Both the position numbers and the translations under genes were made by a program. Below are positions 26,330-40,416 of a stretch of DNA of 64,000 nt, in pieces. Positions within the stretch are counted from its first letter, which is position 1; each line of letters starts with the position of its first letter. The notes below the pieces were generated by a model. It was not told the DNA's origin, ran no database searches, and saw only the letters and a program-made list of their open reading frames with translations. The stretch comes from Diadophis punctatus similis (taxonomy: Eukaryota; Chordata; Lepidosauria; Squamata; Dipsadidae): NCBI GenBank assembly GCA_023053685.1, contig JALIGW010000013.1:19242501-19306500 (forward strand), read 5' to 3'.

Positions 26330-27208
26330 TGCATCACACGATCATAGCCCACTGCATATATCTTGTCTTTTTTCTTTTTTAAACTCTTCAATTCTTTCTT
26401 TTTGAGAATCTTATCTTAGTCAAAGCATGACTTGTTTAGTATTTCCTTCCCTCCATGTACTGCTTTATAATTCATTACTTATTCATTCTTTCTATATGGC
26501 CAAACCACTCATCACACTTCTTTGATATTAAATCCACATTAATTTAATACCCATTAATTCTTGACCCTGACTTTTACTATTTTACCTCATACATTGCATT
26601 CAACTGACTTTTACATTACAGACTTACTCAACTCTTCACTTCATATACTGTAACAAAGCATATTCTTAAACACAGTCATTTTTTCTGCTTCAAAAAGCAT
26701 TATTCTTGCAGTTGACTATACTCATTATCTTATTATTCACCTATTTGTATCTTAATGTTTGATCATCCATTTCACCATCTTCAGTAAACATTCCACTGTG
26801 GCATGAAATATGTGTATATGCTCTTTTTAAATGATTTACTCTATATCCACTTTCCTGTCAAACAAAACTTTTCTGGTCTTCAATAACATTATTTTATTAT
26901 CCTTACTCTTTGTTGCAACGTATAATCTAGCTAATATTTGCTGCAGATTATTCAGGTTCTCAGGCAACAACATGGCATTGTATGCATACTAAAAGTATGC
27001 ATAAATTAATATTGCTAATTAACACATTTCTACAATAATTTGTTATACATTTATCAATAATACATTACTAAATGCATTACATAATCAAAGCAATACAAGA
27101 GTTTTATTCCTGCTCAACAACAAAACATTTGCTAATCATTGCATAATTTTCATGCATAAAATACACCTAGCAACCAATTTGTTCAAAACTTTCCATAATT
27201 CAAACATA

Positions 27209-27998
27209 CAGCAAGTCCTCAGTTAATCACAGTAATAGGGACCAGGTACTCCATCGCTAAGTGACACAGTCATAAAATCTGATGTCACATAACCATGCTG
27301 ACTTATGACAGCAGTGCTGATAGTTCCAGTTGTGGTTGTTAGGTGAATCCTGTGTGGTCACGATGTCATGTGACCATCATTTGAGATATGTCCTGCCAGC
27401 TTCCCCATTGACTTCATTCATCAAAAGTCAGCAGTGAAGACTGCAAATGGCAATCACATGACTGCAGGATACTGTGACCATAATTGCAAGCTGGTTGCAA
27501 AGTGCCTGAAATGTGATCATGTGATACAGAGATGCTTCAACTGCCACAACTTCAAGGACTTATACTCAAGGAATATTTCACAGTATTCCAATATTTGAGG
27601 GTCTGTCACAGAGAGGAGGAGGACAACCTGTTTTCCAAATCACCCAATGGCCAGACAAGGAACAATAGATAGATGGAAATTGATCAAGGAGAGATTCAAC
27701 CTAGAAATAAGGAGAAATTTTCTGACAGTGAGGACAATAAACCAATGGAACAGCTTGCCTTCAGATGTTGTGGGTGCTTCATCACTGGAGGCTTTCAAGA
27801 AGAGTGTGGACAGCCGCTTGTCAGAAATGGTATAGGGTCTCCTGCGTGAGCAGGGAGTTAGACTAGATAACTTACAAGCTCTCTTCCAACACTGTTATTC
27901 TATATTCTGTATTCTGGCTGACCATAAATTCAATTGTTCACTGCTGTCATAGGTTTGAACAATTGCTGAATGAACGGTCATTAATCAAGGACAACCTG
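27209..27998. mobile_element. TA-flanked short DNA transposon, interrupted by CR1
   Basis: Ends CAGCAAGTCCTCAGTTAATC and, on the other strand, CAGGTTGTCCTTGATTAATG. TA on both sides (27207-27208, 27999-28000). Related to 5336-5722. Confidence 0.75.
27570..27915 (+). mobile_element. CR1 LINE 3' end
   Basis: Contains the C-terminal CR1 ORF2 block (RRNFLTVRTINQWNSLPSDV, then SSLEAFKKSVDSRL) followed by TAGGGTCTCCTGCGTGAGCA, GTTAGACTAGATAACTTACA and a TTATTCTATATTCTG tail, the hallmark end of CR1. It is inserted inside the TA-flanked element. Confidence 0.9.
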
Positions 27999-28842
27999 TA
28001 TTCATTTTATTCTACACTTTATCTAAAATCAACAAATGTAGAATAAATGTTAGCACATTTGACATTTCTTAACAGTATTTTAAAAAGCAGAAATCTGGGT
28101 TGCATATTCTTGCCCAAAATAATTGCTCTTTCACCTCCCCTAAATTTATTCACATAATCCCTTTACACTTTTATTCAGAATTCTGCCAAATACTTTCCAA
28201 GGCATACTTAGCAAACTAATGGGGTACATCAAAGATTATTTCATCAGATTTATTTTTAATTTTATTCATTCTGGTGAAATTTTCTTGTCTAACTCTCTTC
28301 ATTCACTTCCAAAACAATGTTTGCTTCCTATAAAATCATGTTGAATTTTCCCCTATCTTGTAATATTAAATGTACTTTGTTTTCTTTCATCACATTGCTT
28401 GTAACTACCATATCATTGTACAAGTTACACAGTATCTGTGTCTTGGCCTCATTTTTTGCAATAATTTTTCCCCTATATATATTTTTCTCATCCACAGCTT
28501 TCTGCATTTCACTATGCCATGAAGAATCTTTTTTTAATGTTTCCCATTAAAGCAATCCCATACACTTCTGTGACACCCTATAATATTATTTTCACTCTCT
28601 TCCATGCATTGCCCAAATTATTTTTGAATACTTTTCATACAGAATTTGAGTTTTTGCTTTCTACTCTTGACACTACCAAATAGTCTCACATTCAAAACTT
28701 CTCATCATTCTTGTACCCTTCACTAATTCTATCTAACTTTCATTTAAAAAAAAATCTGATCAATCATGCTTTAGCCTTCATTCCTTTTCTGTGCATATGC
28801 ATGAACAGATATTTTAAAAAACCAAAACTCGCCAAGCATATA

Positions 28843-29813
28843 CCGTATTTTTCGGAGTATAAGACACACCTTTTTATCCTCAAAAAGAGGGTGAAAATTT
28901 GGGTGCGTCTTATACACCGAATGTAGCCCCAGCCACCCCCACCCTTTGGCCTCTGCCTGCCAGCAATTTACCTCTTTGCAGCAAACAGGGCAAAGCCTTA
29001 TTAGCACACTAAGAGATTACTTGCCTCTCGACCTACAGCTGACAGGCTTGCAATCCACGTGGTAAAATGAAACTAACTATGGTGGCTGTAATGAGACAAA
29101 ATGCTGGGAGATAAACTGCTGGCAATGTTACACTGCTGGAATTGCAAGGAGGTAAGCTATGCTATAGCATAGAGGTAGAGCTCTTGCCTCACAGTCAGGA
29201 GGTTGTGAGTTCTATCCTAGGTACAGGCAGATTCTGTTAATATGTTGTTTTGTTAAATGTTTGTAGAGTATTCAAATTATAAGACTTATTTTTTAAAGAC
29301 TGCTTTATTATTGTTCTAGACAACTTAACAAAATGAAGAAGCTTTTTAAAATAAATTCTTGCTCTGAAGAGCCCCAGTGCTATTGTATCTTCTTTTAAAT
29401 AGCAGAAAGCCTTCCAGAAAGCCACATCAATTTTAAAGATCTGTAAAAGTATAATCTGAAATGTCCTGTTTTAGTATTAAGTATTAGTATTAAAATAAGG
29501 CAGCTGAATTAAACCCTGACTTAGTCATGTTTGGAGTAGATCTATTTAAATAATTGGGAGGAGTTAGTGTGATTACATTTAAGAAAACTTTCTGGGATTA
29601 ATATACTGCCATAATGTACATTTCTCCAATTCTTTGCTATTTCTATGGGTCAAGCACACATGCACAGAAATACACAGCAAACAGTGTATATCATCTGTGC
29701 TGTTTGCTGTTTGGCAAATTGCTGGGAGGCAGAGGCCTTTTTTCCTTGCTTTCCTCCCCCAAAACTAAGGTGCATCTTATACTTCGGTGCGTCTTATACT
29801 CCGAAAAATACGG
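28843..29813. mobile_element. TA-flanked foldback DNA transposon (CCGTATTTTTCGG family)
   Basis: 971 bp. The first 20 bases, CCGTATTTTTCGGAGTATAA, are repeated inverted at the right end, with TA on both sides (28841-28842, 29814-29815). The arms continue as imperfect inverted repeats for about 150 bp (CCTCTGCCTGCCAGCAATTT against its complement near 29730). No transposase frame is visible, so this is a non-autonomous copy. Confidence 0.88.
29158..29229 (+). other. tRNA-like segment inside the foldback transposon
   Basis: TAGCATAGAGGTAGAGCTC and GTGAGTTCTATCCTAGG have the spacing and rough consensus of tRNA A and B boxes. It may be a SINE head or a captured tRNA pseudogene. No convincing cloverleaf was drawn. 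Confidence 0.4.
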
Positions 29814-29815
29814 TA

Positions 29816-30209
29816 TTTAAAAAATAATCACCACTGTCATTCATTTGAGAATCTATGAATAGTCCAGTCACTTTTTAAATATCTTGTTGTGTCTTTCCTC
29901 TGCCCCTCCATTTTTGTCATCTGACTGAAAAATGTTTTCCCCGGCCTTTGTTCAGAATGTTACAGAGATTCTCCCCCCACCCAAATTCATCACTGAGTCT
30001 TTCATTATCTTCTGAAGTATAGCAGGTCCAATTGACCCACTTCTGATAAATGTTTTATTCCCTTCATTCACATTTAAGCTAAGTTTTCATTTCCTGGCAT
30101 ACATTCATAAACTAGCCCAAAAGTTCAATAACTTTTATTCAGGTCTGTTATATCCTCTCTCCCCTTTTTTTTAGTTTCAAAGGCATATAACATTTTTCTT
30201 TCAAATGAA
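29816..30209. other. Intronic sequence, nothing recognised
   Basis: AT-rich spacer. Confidence 0.5.
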
Positions 30210-30396
30210 CAGGTTTGCTTGACAAGCAAGGTGTTTGCTTAATCAACACAGCATTTGCTTAACTGCAGCATTCAGTTAATATCTGCCATGAAAACATCTG
30301 GAAAATTAGGTCATGTGGAAGTCTTGACTTATGACTGCAATGTCTTACAACCATAATTCTGGGTTTAGTAACAGTTGTTAAGTCAAGAACTACCTG
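30210..30396. mobile_element. Fragment of the TA-flanked CAGGTAG family
   Basis: The right end GTTAAGTCAAGAACTACCTG followed by TA is the inverted-repeat terminus of the 5336-5722 family. The left end CAGGTTTGCTTGACAAGC is weaker. Confidence 0.55.
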
Positions 30397-31345
30397 TATT
30401 ATATTAATCGTACCCTATGCTCCAATCAATAATACAAAGGAAACAGAAGGTGCACATTTCTATGGCAACAACTCACTGACACAATATCTTCCCTCCCCAC
30501 CCCAAAAAGTCTTACAAAACAGAGGAAGCTGAAAAACTAAAGTTATAAGCAAAATAGCATAAAGTAGACTAGTTTCAGTGTACCTAATGAATCATGTGAT
30601 AGACTAATAGAGTATGCCAGGAAAATTAGGTGTTTATAGCAAATATTTTATTCCAACAGTCAGAAACACAACTCAATGCATGGACAATACAGGATGGACA
30701 ATACTGAAATAAAATTGATTATTTATACACTGTACACAAATATGGAATGCTCTATTGAGCCAGCAACAAGACTGTCTCATATATCAAATCCCTGCTTGAA
30801 AAATTACAACTTTATCTAAAAAAAAGTAAATAAAATAATCAGACCAACAGGGTATGATCTCAGCAATATTTCATATGATTATGCAGTGAAAGTATAGATT
30901 TATTGCATTAGATTGGATAGAATACCTACAGCATATTGCACTGAAATTTGTGACATCATTAAAGAAGAAGCAAATAAAAATACCTTGAAATGCAAAAGAC
31001 AGCAAAATCATTATCTGCTGACATGTACAAAACAGCAAAACAAAGGCAAAAATAAAAAGAAACAGAGACAAAGGAAAAACTGCCCAACTATGCACTGAGT
31101 ATGAGAGAACAGGAAGAAGTGACAAGCAGTTATATCTAAATCAACACTGAAAAGAAACTGAGGATAATAAGTAAATGGCAAAGCAAAATAATTATAAAAA
31201 TCAGAGAAATTAAAGAAAACTTTAATGGAAGGCATATTAAAGATAATATATATTAAGATTTGATAAATGAACTCTAGAGACTTACATTTTGAGTTGCAAA
31301 GACCTAAAAATACTGATAACAAACCTTCAAGAGTTGATGTTGATG
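30397..31345. other. Intronic sequence, nothing recognised
   Basis: AT-rich. The frames at 30871-31445 have no recognisable domain. Confidence 0.5.
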
Positions 31346-31881
31346 ATGTGGGTGTTTCAAGGTACACCCACGTAACACCTATACTCCGCCAGCTGCATTG
31401 GCTGCCCATTGGTCTCCGGGTACAATTCAAGGTGCTGATCATCATCTTTAAAGCCCTACATGGCTTAGGACCAGGCTATCTCCGGGACCGCATTCTACCT
31501 CATTCTTCCCTTCGACCAGTCAGGTCCCACAGAGTGGGTCTCCTCCAGGTCCCGTCAGCCAAACAGTGCCGACTGGCGGGGCCTAGGGGGAGGGCCTTCT
31601 CTGTAGGGTCCCCTGCTCTCTTGAACCAACGTCCCCCAGAGATCCGAATTATCCCCACCTTGCTGGCCTTCCGAAAAGCCATTAAGACATGGCTCTTTCT
31701 GCAGGCGGGGTGAGTTTGAGACATCTCCCCCATGTATGTATGTTGTTTATATGGTTTTAAATTGTTTTTTAAAATTGCCTTTTTAATGATTTGTTTGGAG
31801 TTTCCATAAAATGTTGTACGCCGCCCTGAGTCCTGAGGGAATAGGGCGGCATAGAAAAACTGCCAAATAAATAAATAAATG
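31346..31881 (+). pseudogene. L2-clade LINE, 5'-truncated 3' end
   Basis: Encodes the C-terminal tail of an L2-type ORF2: LRQLHWLPIGLRVQFKVLII, FKALHGLGPGYLRDR, GRAFSVGSPALLNQ, PPEIRIIPTLLAFRKAIKTW. Then comes a stop and a 3' UTR with GTACGCCGCCCTGAGTCC, GGGCGGCATAG and an AATAAATAAATAAAT tail. The frame at 31267-31713 is open through this part, so the copy is young relative to its relatives in the window. Confidence 0.88.
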
Positions 31882-32007
31882 TTAACCCTGTAGAACTATT
31901 TAAAATTTTACAAGAAGATACAATTAAAGTGCTACCCTTGTTTTTTAAATAGAGGGTGGCCAAGGAGTTGATGAATTTATATTCCAATATCCAGAAAAAA
32001 GGGAGTC
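31882..32007. other. Short intronic spacer
   Basis: No feature seen. Confidence 0.4.
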
Positions 32008-32078
32008 AGTCTGATATAGTGGTTAAGGCATCAAGGGTAGAAAGCAGGAGACTGTGAATTTTAGTCCTGCCTTAGTCA

Positions 32079-32137
<59 letters not shown>

Positions 32138-32250
32138 CCAGTTGGGTGACCTTGGGCCAGTCATTCTCTCTCAGCCTTGGGAAGGAAAGAATGGCAAAGC
32201 ACTTCTGAAAAACCTTGCCAACAAAAGCAGGGAGAATCAGATACAATATG
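32008..32250 (+). mobile_element. tRNA-derived SINE (second family) with (CA)n expansion
   Basis: GTCAGTCTGATATAGTGGTT (A-box-like), GACTGTGAATTTTAGTCCTG (B-box-like), then (CA)n at 32080-32136 and GGGTGACCTTGGGCCAGTCA, which is the usual body of this squamate SINE type. The CA array of about 28 units lies where the relative at 49895-50085 has only GGGCACAAAG. Confidence 0.75.
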
Positions 32251-33560
32251 ATTGAAAAGAAGGGAATAAAAAATTCAGGAAGGATGTATTAGCATGATCA
32301 AACTACAATCACAAGTTTACTGATTCACAGGGATTATGACTATAACCATGAAATTAAAAAAAAAATCCTCTCAGGGACAAAGATTATGGCAGGTCTAAAC
32401 AAAACATTGAGAGTCAAAGGCAACTGATAACAAATTTATACAGACCACAAGTTTCCAATTGTGAAAATAATAAATAAATTGTGATAAGTGGGAAAAGGCT
32501 GGTGCTAGATAAACTTGTTGAAAATATGTTAGGCCACAAATGAAATAATGGAATACAATGCCCATTGGAAGTGCTAATAATGAAACTAAAACTTAAATCT
32601 TTTGGATTCATAGTGCAAAATTAAGAGTTCCTGAAGAAAAACATGATACTTGGAAAAATGAAAGACAATCAAAAAAGAATGACAAGATGAATAGGGACTG
32701 TCACTAATGATACAAGTATGATCTTAGAAGAACATAAATAAGGAATTACTAATACAGTCTTTGCAAAATGACATCCATCAGGTCACAAAGAGTTGGAAGC
32801 AACTGAATTCCTAAAAAAAAAAAAAACAGCTAGAAGAGTAACATACATATGGACTAAGCAGGGCTTCCAACCAAATATGCATCATTACCATCAGCCAATT
32901 GGTTAATGTATTATCAATGCATAAGAAACCTCCAGAGGAGTATGTGACTTCAGGGTTTTATTTTAAAGAATACTTTTGACAAACATTTACCATAATCCTA
33001 GCTATAGTTATGACCACCCTGATTTTACATTTTTTGAGGTGGTCATTAAGCAAACGCCAAAGTAATTGAGCAAACCAATGGTTCACTAAGGGCATGGTTT
33101 TTCAACAACCAGAAAACTGCCAGGCTTCAGCAACACCATTGTGAAGCATGGTCATGTGAATGTGCCCTGTTGCTGAGCAGCCAAAGTGAAGTATGTCACC
33201 ACAGGGGGGCAGGGCAACCATTGGAACTTTGGATCTGGGTCATAAGTCCTTTTTTCATGTCTGCCATAACTTCAAATACAACTTGTACCTTGGAGGGAAG
33301 TGTGTGGGAACTGGAAAAGACTATGATAAATCAGTTCCATATTGTTGCCAAGAAATTCATAGGTATGCATAGAGTTACAAGAAATCAAATCCAAGTTGTA
33401 TACTCTTGTCTGAAGATCAGTGCAGTCTTTTTCTCTGAAATGGTGGTCCTCTTTCACATAGTTTTAGGAGGAATGAAAAAAAATGATATAAGAGGAAGAG
33501 AACGTTCTCTTAGCTAGCCAGATCAGGCTGTGGTGATCAATAAGATGACAAATATCCCAG
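32251..33560. other. Intronic sequence with a degraded repeat
   Basis: No gene. 33010-33285 (GTTATGACCACCC through TCATAAGTCC) looks like a decayed member of the TA-flanked CAGGTAG family, without intact ends. Confidence 0.4.
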
Positions 33561-34081
33561 ATGACAAAACTAGATTTCTTTTTTTTCTTTCTTTTTTCTT
33601 TTTTTTGTGGAGGTAAAATGAAGTTAGCAGTATATACCTAGAAATAAACTATTACATATAAAGAAATGATATAACAACAACAACAAAAATGTTTTTCTTA
33701 GAAGGGAAATGAAGAGTTTAAATTTGAGATTGTATCATCAGTCTGTTAAACATAAGAGGATAAAAGAGTACTCAAGGGAAGGCTAAGAGGGTATAAGAGG
33801 AAGTAGAAGGGGAGGAAGAGAAGGAGCAGAAAGAATAGAGGAGGAGTGAAGGAGTAAGAAAGTAGGAGGAGATGATGGAGGTAGAGAGTGGGAGTGCAAT
33901 GGAAAGAAAAGCAGAATAGACTGATGATTGATGATATAAGCGTATGGACAAGATATTGATTTTTGAATGATGGAGTATAAATGTAAAATTGTGTATTTTA
34001 TTGTAATGATTTAAGGTATATGTTCATTGAAATGTAAAAGTGGTGGAGGAAAAAATAAAAAAACTTTTTGAAAAAAAAAAG
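33561..34081 (+). mobile_element. Poly-A retroelement (probably L1 3' end) with 17-bp target duplication
   Basis: Flanked by GATGACAAATATCCCAG (33544-33560) and GATGACAAATATCACAG (34082-34098). It ends in an A-rich tail (34071-34080) and contains a G/A-rich strand from about 33770 to 33910, as in many L1 3' UTRs. No coding part is retained. Clade is inferred from structure only. Confidence 0.7.
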
Positions 34082-34098
34082 GATGACAAATATCACAG

Positions 34099-37000
34099 CC
34101 AGATTATCCTCAGTTCCAAATCTGAATCAAGGGAGCCATTTCAAAAATTGCCCTTCCCCAGCCATTAGTGCAAAATGTATTTTACTAGTTCCAAAATAAA
34201 CCTGAACTCACTAGTCTCATTTTGGCATTCAGTAGACTGTACAATCACAGAAATTTTTACTGTAGTATACATAACATTTCAACTAAAATCACGATCCGTG
34301 GCATTGAACAGAGTAATTTGGAACAGATTTTCATTTACTCAAGCAGAGGGAAATACATATGAACAAACTGCTTTCCAACTGCGAGTTTCCTTGAATCTCT
34401 GTCCCTGATCTATTTATTTATACTTGTATGCTGTGAATGATAATGTTGCAGCAGTTACATCAAAAAGAATATAAATCTTTCCACTTTTGCTGTGTGCAAA
34501 ATAATGAGGAAGGGAAGAACAAGAAAGAATACTGGATTTGGTATCTACCGGTCTGATTTCAAATCAGAGTGAAACTTGTGATCAGGATCAAAGCTTTAGC
34601 CATGAAAACCATCTCTAGTTTGCAGCAGCTACATGAGGATCTTTTGTGAGCTATATTAGCTACTTTAGTTTATTTTACAAAAAAAAAAGATGTATGATGC
34701 CAATCTTCAGCTACACTGCATATATAAAGAACATAATTACTCTTTACAAATACTGCTTTTTTCCCACTCAACGTTTTATATAAATTTAGCAAGGACAATT
34801 TTTTCTTTGCAAATTTTACTATATTTTGTAGCAAAGCAATAGTATTACTGGCACTTTTGGAAAATCAGATTTTAAAAGGGCATTCTTTGAAAACTGGCAT
34901 CAATTTCTGACAAATGGCACATACTTCACTCATCATAGCTCTGTAGCTTGCTTACAAATTGTGCTCAAAGGCTAAAAATTATGCTAGTGTTTCCTTGGCT
35001 AGATTTTAAAAGAATGTTGCTCCATTTTTCCAAATACTTCTCCAGATCTATATTAAATTGACAATTTCAAAAGCTCTGAATGTTGTCAGGGTGTCAGACC
35101 AGATAGTACCTGCCTATTCTATCCTCTGCCTAGATATTAAATGGCAAATTTTGTGTTTTTGCTGTCATATGACAATCATTTGGGGCTGAGCCAATGAATT
35201 TGATTACCTAACATAAAGCAGGCATCTATTTGCACTGGAAATTTCAATCAGTATTTTTGGCTGTCAAGAGATCAATTAAGTTGATGGAAGACTAGTTAGA
35301 GTATATGCTCTGTTTGTATGTTTGTATTCATTATTTTAGATAGTTATTTTAAACTTTCCATTTATTATGTGGCCTAGTTTAATGAATTAGGTGCCTACAA
35401 AATGCCAGGCACATCTGATGAACGTATGTGATTAAACAGCAGTTATCTGACAAAGACTAGGCTTGAGAAGACCTCAGCTATGTAAACTCTTTGGTGACTC
35501 ATAGCACATCCTACCTCACATGCTGACATTGTAGGGCTAAACTTAAGACAGATGCCCATATACTGTATGTTACCTTGATCTCCTGAAAAAGGGTAAAATG
35601 GCAATATAATAAATACTTATTCTAAGTTACAGTATAAATTGCATGATACAATAGGAAAAGATTCTAGGGACAAGTTAAGAAAGTATGGCAGGCAACAATA
35701 TATGTCAGTACACCATATGTATCCTCCCAGATGGTGGAATGACAGCAACAGCATGTTGGCTTTAGTTTGAAGAATCTTTCATATAAACCAGCATAGGCAT
35801 ATTTGGGTTTTAAAAAGATAAGGCTATGAATAGCTGCTATTCAGAACACTTACATATTGCCTCCAGAAACAGGCCCCAGATATTTTGATATCACTTTCAG
35901 GAGAACCTGAGTGGAAATGTGCTATTTTTACTCAGGTTCTGTTGATATATTGGTATTTTGTTGGTCATGATGGGAACAGAAACATACCAGGGTCTTTGAT
36001 CTGATTCAGCATAGTTTTTTTTAATGCTCTTATTGTGTAACTTTGTAGACCAAGAATAAACAAAGTATGGTCTTCCACTGCAATTCCCAGGAGCCCCAAT
36101 CAGTATTTAATTATCAAGAATGCTAGGAATTATAATAAAGTAACAGTATCAGAGGCACAAATCTAGGTGCTGAAAAAAATAAAAAGAAAAGAAAAGAAAG
36201 CTAACAGATAACCAACATAATGATAGCATTATAGAGATTATATCAACAAACTATGGGTCAAAGTAGAATTGAACCAGAAGCCTTGAAAACATATTTGTAT
36301 ATCTTTATCTTTCATATAGTATTTTCCAATGTATTGAGCACTCTTTGATTAGTCGTCTTATTTAGTTTGTCAGTAGAAATATGAGAATCATGGCCCTAGG
36401 TGGAGTAAAAAGCTGATATATTGAAAGGGACCCAGATATTAGGTTTTGTTAAAAATACATATTGGATGGACCACTGCAAAAACGAGCCTGGGAATGTGGA
36501 AGAAGAAAAAAATCTCTTAGTAACAGAGTGACCTAAATATAATTATACCCATAATCACAGATGGATTACCATATCCTGGTACATAAGGGAACAGACACGT
36601 TTTAAAAAGAAGATATTCCATAATACTGGCATATCAGTTGAAAAGCTTCTATCCATTCGACTTATCCTGGCAACCCACAATGGACAAGACTGAATTAGGA
36701 TCTCTGATAGGAAACTTAAAAGAGATGACAGTCTTTAAGCCATATAAGTTTCCAGAAGCTTAGTGTTTTAAAGTAAAAACCAATATTCTAAAGGACATAT
36801 ATATATATACTGTAAGTGATTATGTAGCATGCAATACATGTTTTTTATCAGCTGTCCTCAGAGGATACTCAAGCTATATTATTTTTGATTCACTAACATT
36901 TCAGGTCAGGCTATCATTACAGGGTCAGTCCCTCCATGCTGAATCTGGCTATTGCTCATACATAACTGATCACAGCCAATCAAAAGAATAAATTTTAAAA

Positions 37001-38187
37001 GGGAACACAGATGATGTATTAGCCAGAGCTTATTATAATGTATTCTTAGTCTTTCCATTGCCAGTAAATTTGCAAAGAACTTTGAATCAAGGATCAAATA
37101 TCTTAAGAGAAAATGAAACTCAATCTAATGAAAGCTGTATATTTAGCCATAAAGTGACAATGTACAATATTTGCATCTTCTGTTTCATGGAACTATTATA
37201 TTTAGATTTTTTTAAAAAAAAGTCTTTTAAATTTGCTAATGGAACTAGGAAAAGTAGACACAGAATGTCCTACAGTTAATCAGAGGGTTGGTGGCACTTA
37301 TACAAGAGTCAGTAGCAGAAGAAAACATTTAACTTTGCTACCCATCAATTTTTGCCTAATTCAGCAGGCTTTAATTCTTTATCTAGCTGTCTCCAGAACC
37401 TGGGGGGGGGGGAGAAATTTTTTTGGGAAAGCTTTTTCATGTAAGGTTTGTTGTTGTTAGGAAAATCTAACATTAGATTTGTTAACTGTTAATTATTTTC
37501 GTTCCCTTAATTGCTTTTTTACTTCTGAGTTGCATTATCATAATAAATGTAGTAAAATGTGTGCTAAGATAGTGTTATTCTCTGCTATGAAAGCGGATAA
37601 AAGTATAAAATCTTTTTTAAAATTTGAATTGTAGCACAATGTTTTATATACTCCAATATCACTGAAATGGATATTTCAATATGTGCTTTCCCAATATTTT
37701 AAAGAAATATAACTTAAAATATACACTAACTTTTTGTGAAGAATAAACAGGCATGTTATTAGAACTTTAGGTTGTTGTTTATACATATTTAAGTAGAAAT
37801 AACTCCATTAAAATTAGTGGAATAGGCAGTTCTTGCAGAGGAATAATGAGTAGAGACACAGGAAGAACAATTGAGTGATTTTGGCTCCTAGTGTTTATCC
37901 CATCCCGTTTAAAACAGCCCGTATTTTAAAATAAATTTGGTTAAGTAGTTTTCTTTTTCAGCCAGAAAAAAACTATGTCTTGATCTCCTATTAAAAGTCA
38001 CTGTCAGTTAAATGCCTTCTTTTTTAATTCACGTGTAATGTGTCATTAAGAATCATGGAGACACAGAAATTTAAACTTTGTTATTAAACTTCAGACTCTT
38101 AAGGTCACAAATCATTTAAGGTCTTAAAAAGTACATATAATACATCAATCATCTGCCTTTCTTTACTTAGTAACCATTGTGGTTACT
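34099..38187. other. Intronic sequence, nothing recognised
   Basis: The longest interval without a recognisable repeat (about 4 kb). It has a small (TA)n at about 36799-36809 and a 10-G run near 37402. No exon signature was found. Confidence 0.5.
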
Positions 38188-38243
38188 TGTGTGTCCAATC
38201 ACACTTGGCCAATAAAGAATTCTATTCTCTATTCTATTCTATT
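38188..38243 (+). mobile_element. Minimal Rex1/CR1-group LINE tail
   Basis: Only TTGTGTGTCCAATCACACTT, GGCCAATAAAGAATTC and a short TATTC run remain of the LINE end seen at 19371-19460 and 45300-45358. This is an extreme 5' truncation. Confidence 0.8.
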
Positions 38244-40069
<1,826 letters not shown>

Positions 40070-40316
40070 TCAGAGAAGTCGGAAGAGATGGCAGAGGTTT
40101 AAGGAAAGTGAAGTAACGGGATGGGCCAAAGAGAGAGGCCGGGACAAGAGAAGGCGAGGAAAAAAGAAGTCGAAAGGAGGCAGAGACAGCGAAGCAGGAG
40201 GAGTGAGGAAGGAAGGGACAGAGGTTGTAGGAAAGCTCTGGTCAGTTCTTTTCCTCATCGAGGCGCAGCCTTCCTTGCTTCCCCCCCCCCTCCTCCCCGC
40301 CAGCCGCTGCTCCTAC

Positions 40317-40396
40317 CTCTGGGCGCAACAGACCACGGCCACCAGGACGGGAGCGGAGAAGAAGCCGAAGAGCCTGCCTCCCCCAAAGCCCCACAT
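40317..40396 (-). CDS. GABRB3: GABRB3 coding exon 1 (signal peptide), GABA-A receptor beta-3 subunit, 5' part of gene
   Basis: The exon encodes the start of the beta-3 subunit of the pentameric GABA-gated chloride channel of inhibitory synapses. The ATG is at 40396-40394 with G at -3. It opens a 26-residue hydrophobic signal peptide ([11 protein letters not shown] at the start, [10 protein letters not shown] at the end), which I recognise from vertebrate beta-3. The exon ends with AG before a GTAGGA donor at 40316, and this split codon is completed as Ser by exon 2. Joined coding lengths are 80+92+68 nt, giving residues 1-80. The frame stays open upstream, but no ATG begins that extension (a GTG lies at 40567-40565), so the signal-peptide ATG is the start. 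The exon sits in a CpG island. The gene runs leftward and is incomplete here, with no ligand-binding loops or membrane segments in the window. Identity is strong. The exact 5' UTR start cannot be seen. Confidence 0.95.
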
Positions 40397-40416
40397 CCCT
40401 CCGCTCCCGGCTCCCT

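Larger units (their letters stand above)
26330..28800 (-). pseudogene. Strongly decayed LINE-like RT remnant (RTE-like?), interrupted
   Basis: Leftward from about 26990, AYNAMLLPENLNNLQQIL resembles a YADD box followed by the LL-E-xx-LQ pattern of RTE-like and related RTs. Further along, GTTTGGCCATATAGAAAG reads FGHIER, a motif that ends several such ORFs. The two halves are separated by the TA-flanked element at 27209-27998. Stops are frequent and the clade assignment is uncertain. Confidence 0.4.

Noticed and set aside
29158..29229. Functional tRNA gene
   Set aside because: Box-like motifs are present, but no convincing acceptor or anticodon stems could be paired by eye.
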